Shown piece by piece: positions 34,462 through 36,236 of a stretch of 36,236 nt of DNA (within the stretch, counting starts at the first letter, position 1; every line of letters starts with the position of its first letter). Source of the stretch: Bacteroidales bacterium UBA4814 (lineage in GTDB: Bacteria; Bacteroidota; Bacteroidia; Bacteroidales; UBA7960); assembly GCA_002402465.1 (NCBI GenBank), contig DHFW01000051.1:1-36236 (forward strand). The letters run 5' to 3'. The translations under genes were made by a program, and so were the position numbers. The notes below the pieces were generated by a model that was given only the letters and a program-made list of their open reading frames with translations, did not search any database and had not been told where the DNA came from.

Positions 34462-34481
34462 AAACCTTAAATTTTTCTATT

Positions 34482-34826
34482 ATGAAAACCTTTCTTTTTT
34501 TAGCCACATTTCTGATTCCCCTGCTGGGATTCAGTAACGATCATAAAGCCGAATTCAAAGTGTATGGCGCCTGCGGCATGTGTGAAACGCGCATTGAGAA
34601 TGCTGCCAAAAGTGTTGATGGGGTGACAACTGCCGACTGGAACCGTGAAACAAAAATGCTCTCCATCGAATACGATACAGAAAAAGTGAGCCTGGATGAT
34701 GTGCACAAAAAAATTGCCGAAGCAGGCCACGACACGGATAAAGTTCGTGCCAAAGATGAAGTATATAAAGGACTTCCTGCATGCTGCCATTATGAGCGTC
34801 CTGACAGCGATAAAACCGGCAACTGA
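34482..34826 (+). CDS. Secreted heavy-metal-associated (HMA) domain protein
   Basis: The 114-residue protein has a signal peptide (about 1-18, MKTFLFLATFLIPLLGFS) and one HMA domain with GACGMCETRIENAAKSVDGV (Cys31, Cys34). After the domain comes LPACCHYERP, with two more Cys and a His that could also bind metal. It probably works as a periplasmic copper (or other soft metal) chaperone that passes the ion to the downstream efflux system. It follows the regulator gene by 101 bases. Confidence 0.9.
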   Translation: MKTFLFLATFLIPLLGFSNDHKAEFKVYGACGMCETRIENAAKSVDGVTTADWNRETKMLSIEYDTEKVSLDDVHKKIAEAGHDTDKVRAKDEVYKGLPACCHYERPDSDKTGN

Positions 34827-34873
34827 TAAAAAGCCGTAGTAGCTGCTGCAATAAATAACTTTTTCTTACTACA

Positions 34874-34924
34874 AGGAACGCAAAGGTAAACGCAAAGTGC
34901 CCAAAAGCCTTTGCGTCCTTTGCG
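34874..34924. repeat. Inverted repeat with ACGCAAAGG arms
   Basis: ACGCAAAGG (34879-34887) and CCTTTGCGT (34908-34916) are perfect nine-base arms. ACGCAAAG occurs again at 34890-34897, and TCCTTTGCGC follows on the right. It lies between two metal-cluster genes in otherwise featureless DNA. Confidence 0.6.
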
Positions 34925-34971
34925 CCCCCTTTGTGAACTTGGCGTGAAACCAAATCTTAATTTGTTTTGCT

Positions 34972-35724
34972 ATGAACATCACCTACACCATTACTGGAAT
35001 GACCTGCGGTGGATGTGCTGCCAAAGTAAAAAGCGCATTCCTCAAACATCCCGACGTGCTTTCGGTGGAAGTGAGCCACCAGGAGGGTACGGCAAAAGTG
35101 CAGGCACACCGCAATCCCGACCGCTCACAACTAGACAAACTTCTTGCTGATGCCGGAGATTATCATATAACTGTTGTTGCGGAAAACAACAATTCAAAAG
35201 AAAACATCCATTCCCATGCATCAGCAATTCCCGAACAGGAAACATTATCTACCTGGGAAACTTACAAACCCCTGGTGCTCATTTTCCTTTTTGTTTCAGG
35301 CGTGGCGGCACTGGCATCTTACCAGGAAGGAACTTTCTCCTGGCACCACTGGATGCGCTATTTTATGGCAGGCTTCTTCATTGTGTTCTCGTTCTTTAAG
35401 TTGCTCGACCTGAAAGGCTTTGCCCGCTCTTACGCCATGTACGACCTGCTGGCGCGCCAATGGAAAGGTTATGGATACGTTTACCCATTTCTGGAACTCG
35501 GTTTGGGTGTCCTTTACATCACTGCTATTCATTTGCCAGCCACCCATGTGGCCACCATTGTCATTATGGGTTTCAGCAGCATTGGCGTGATTCGGAATAT
35601 GCTTTCGCCCAACCAGGTGCAATGTGCCTGTCTGGGCACCGTGTTCAAACTCCCACTGGGTAATGTTACGCTGGTGGAAGACTTGCTGATGGTAGCCATG
35701 GCTGGGATGATGCTGGTGATGTAA
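34972..35724 (+). CDS. HMA domain fused to a MauE/DoxX-like membrane domain
   Basis: The 250-residue protein starts with an HMA domain (residues about 1-68, motif GMTCGGCAAKV with Cys12 and Cys15). After a linker (about 70-90) it has about five membrane helices, among them LVLIFLFVSGVAALAS, YFMAGFFIVFSFFKLLDLKGF, YPFLELGLGVLYITAIHL and VEDLLMVAMAGMML. QCACLGTVFKLPLGNVTLVED near residues 219-240 is typical of MauE/DoxX-like membrane proteins. It may bring in or hand over metal ions at the inner membrane. Function is inferred from domains and from the HMA and RND neighbours. Confidence 0.85.
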   Translation: MNITYTITGMTCGGCAAKVKSAFLKHPDVLSVEVSHQEGTAKVQAHRNPDRSQLDKLLADAGDYHITVVAENNNSKENIHSHASAIPEQETLSTWETYKPLVLIFLFVSGVAALASYQEGTFSWHHWMRYFMAGFFIVFSFFKLLDLKGFARSYAMYDLLARQWKGYGYVYPFLELGLGVLYITAIHLPATHVATIVIMGFSSIGVIRNMLSPNQVQCACLGTVFKLPLGNVTLVEDLLMVAMAGMMLVM

Positions 35725-35738
35725 TGCAATATTAAATT

Positions 35739-35753
35739 AGCCCTTTCAGGGCT
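35739..35753 (+). other. Short hairpin before the RND gene
   Basis: AGCCCT, TTC, AGGGCT: a perfect six-base stem, 17 bases before the ATG of the RND gene. There is no T-run, so it is not a standard terminator. It could affect translation of the RND gene. Confidence 0.35.
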
Positions 35754-35769
35754 TCAAAATATTAACCCA

Positions 35770-36236
35770 ATGCTCAACAAACTTATACGCTTTTTCCTGG
35801 AAAACCGTCTGGTGGCATGGCTGCTGATGATCTTCCTCATAGGCTGGGGCATCTCTGTGGCGCCCTTCAACTGGAAGATTGACATTTTACCCCGCGACCC
35901 GGTGCCCGTGGATGCCATCCCCGACATTGGCGAAAACCAGCAGATTATCTTCACCGAGTGGATGGGCCGCTCACCCCAGGACATTGAAGACCAGGTCACC
36001 TATCCCCTCACCTCAGCCCTACTGGGCATACCCGGCGTCACCAGCATACGAAGCACATCCATGTTTGGTTTTTCGAGTATCTACATCATTTTCGATGAAG
36101 ATGTGGAATACTACTGGAGCCGGTCGCGCATCCTGGAAAAGCTCAATTCCTTACCCCCTGGCCTGCTTCCTGCCGATGTTTCCCCGCAACTGGGCCCTGA
36201 CGCCACCGCCCTGGGGCAGGTGTTCTGGTACACCCT
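35770..36236 (+). CDS. CusA/CzcA family heavy-metal efflux RND transporter (N-terminal part, cut by window end)
   Basis: The 155 residues in the window start MLNKLIRFFLENRLVAWLLMIFLIGWG, the first membrane helix. DPVPVDAIPDIGENQQIIFTEW and SPQDIEDQVTYPLTSALLGIPGVTSIRSTSMFGFSSIYIIF are the characteristic start of CusA/CzcA/HME-RND pumps. These inner-membrane proteins form tripartite complexes that use the proton gradient to expel copper, silver, zinc or cobalt. The gene begins 45 bases after the HMA-membrane gene. Which metal is handled cannot be read from this part. The frame is open to the last base. Confidence 0.94.
   Translation, partial: MLNKLIRFFLENRLVAWLLMIFLIGWGISVAPFNWKIDILPRDPVPVDAIPDIGENQQIIFTEWMGRSPQDIEDQVTYPLTSALLGIPGVTSIRSTSMFGFSSIYIIFDEDVEYYWSRSRILEKLNSLPPGLLPADVSPQLGPDATALGQVFWYT

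Noticed and set aside
1..36236. tRNA, rRNA, CRISPR arrays, intact insertion sequences
   Set aside because: I read the gene-free stretches for cloverleaf arms, direct-repeat arrays and transposase frames and found none. Small non-coding RNAs cannot be excluded without expression data.

Overview
The window reads as a chromosomal segment of a Bacteroidota bacterium, probably in or near the order Bacteroidales. Supporting signs are a secreted protein with a type IX secretion (T9SS) C-terminal sorting domain, a fused SecD-SecF translocase gene, a Bacteroidota-type RHS protein, a DUF6266-like gene, and repeated matches to the Bacteroidota promoter (TTG, about 18-21 bases, TAnnTTTG). Ferredoxin-linked 2-oxoacid oxidation together with pyruvate phosphate dikinase and ATP-dependent PEP carboxykinase suggests an anaerobic or facultative metabolism. 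The species cannot be named from the sequence.

Layout. 1-5242 (minus): a T9SS substrate and a secreted RHS protein in a two-gene unit. 5243-6020: a gene-free stretch with a polypyrimidine tract, a strong palindrome and a terminator. 6021-14952 (mostly minus): housekeeping genes, namely secDF, a four-gene 2-oxoacid:ferredoxin oxidoreductase operon, a small winged-helix gene on plus, ubiE, tcdA and a TatD-family hydrolase. 15135-24683: ppdK, a convergent M28 lipoprotein peptidase, pckA with an unusual C-terminal extension of about 210 residues, a cold-shock gene and an ABC-F ATPase gene. 24684-26060: an accessory boundary with a G-rich repeat, a palindrome, an undecipherable relict and a frameshifted DUF6266-like gene. 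26061-33561 (minus): a Type III-like restriction-modification operon, mod-fic-res. 33817-36236 (plus): a heavy-metal (probably copper) cluster with an AraC-type regulator that carries an HMA-like N-terminus, a secreted HMA protein, an HMA-membrane fusion and the start of a CusA/CzcA RND pump cut off by the window end.

How the genes fit together. PpdK and PckA both act at the PEP node, and the oxidoreductase operon supplies reduced ferredoxin and acyl-CoA. SecDF feeds the periplasm, from which T9SS substrates are exported. The accessory half combines DNA defence (methyltransferase, helicase-nuclease and an AMPylase-type Fic protein with its own winged helix) with metal efflux.

The most unusual signals are: (1) three dyad elements built on the half-site TTGTGCA, with centres exactly 36 bases apart, in the fic-res gap; (2) the Fic gene between mod and res; (3) an AT-rich catalytic and specificity block inside mod; (4) the C-terminal extension of PckA, which begins with a methionine right after the normal end of the enzyme; (5) a perfect 21-base palindrome at the stop codon of the HMA-AraC regulator gene. 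No tRNA, rRNA, CRISPR array or intact insertion sequence was recognised.
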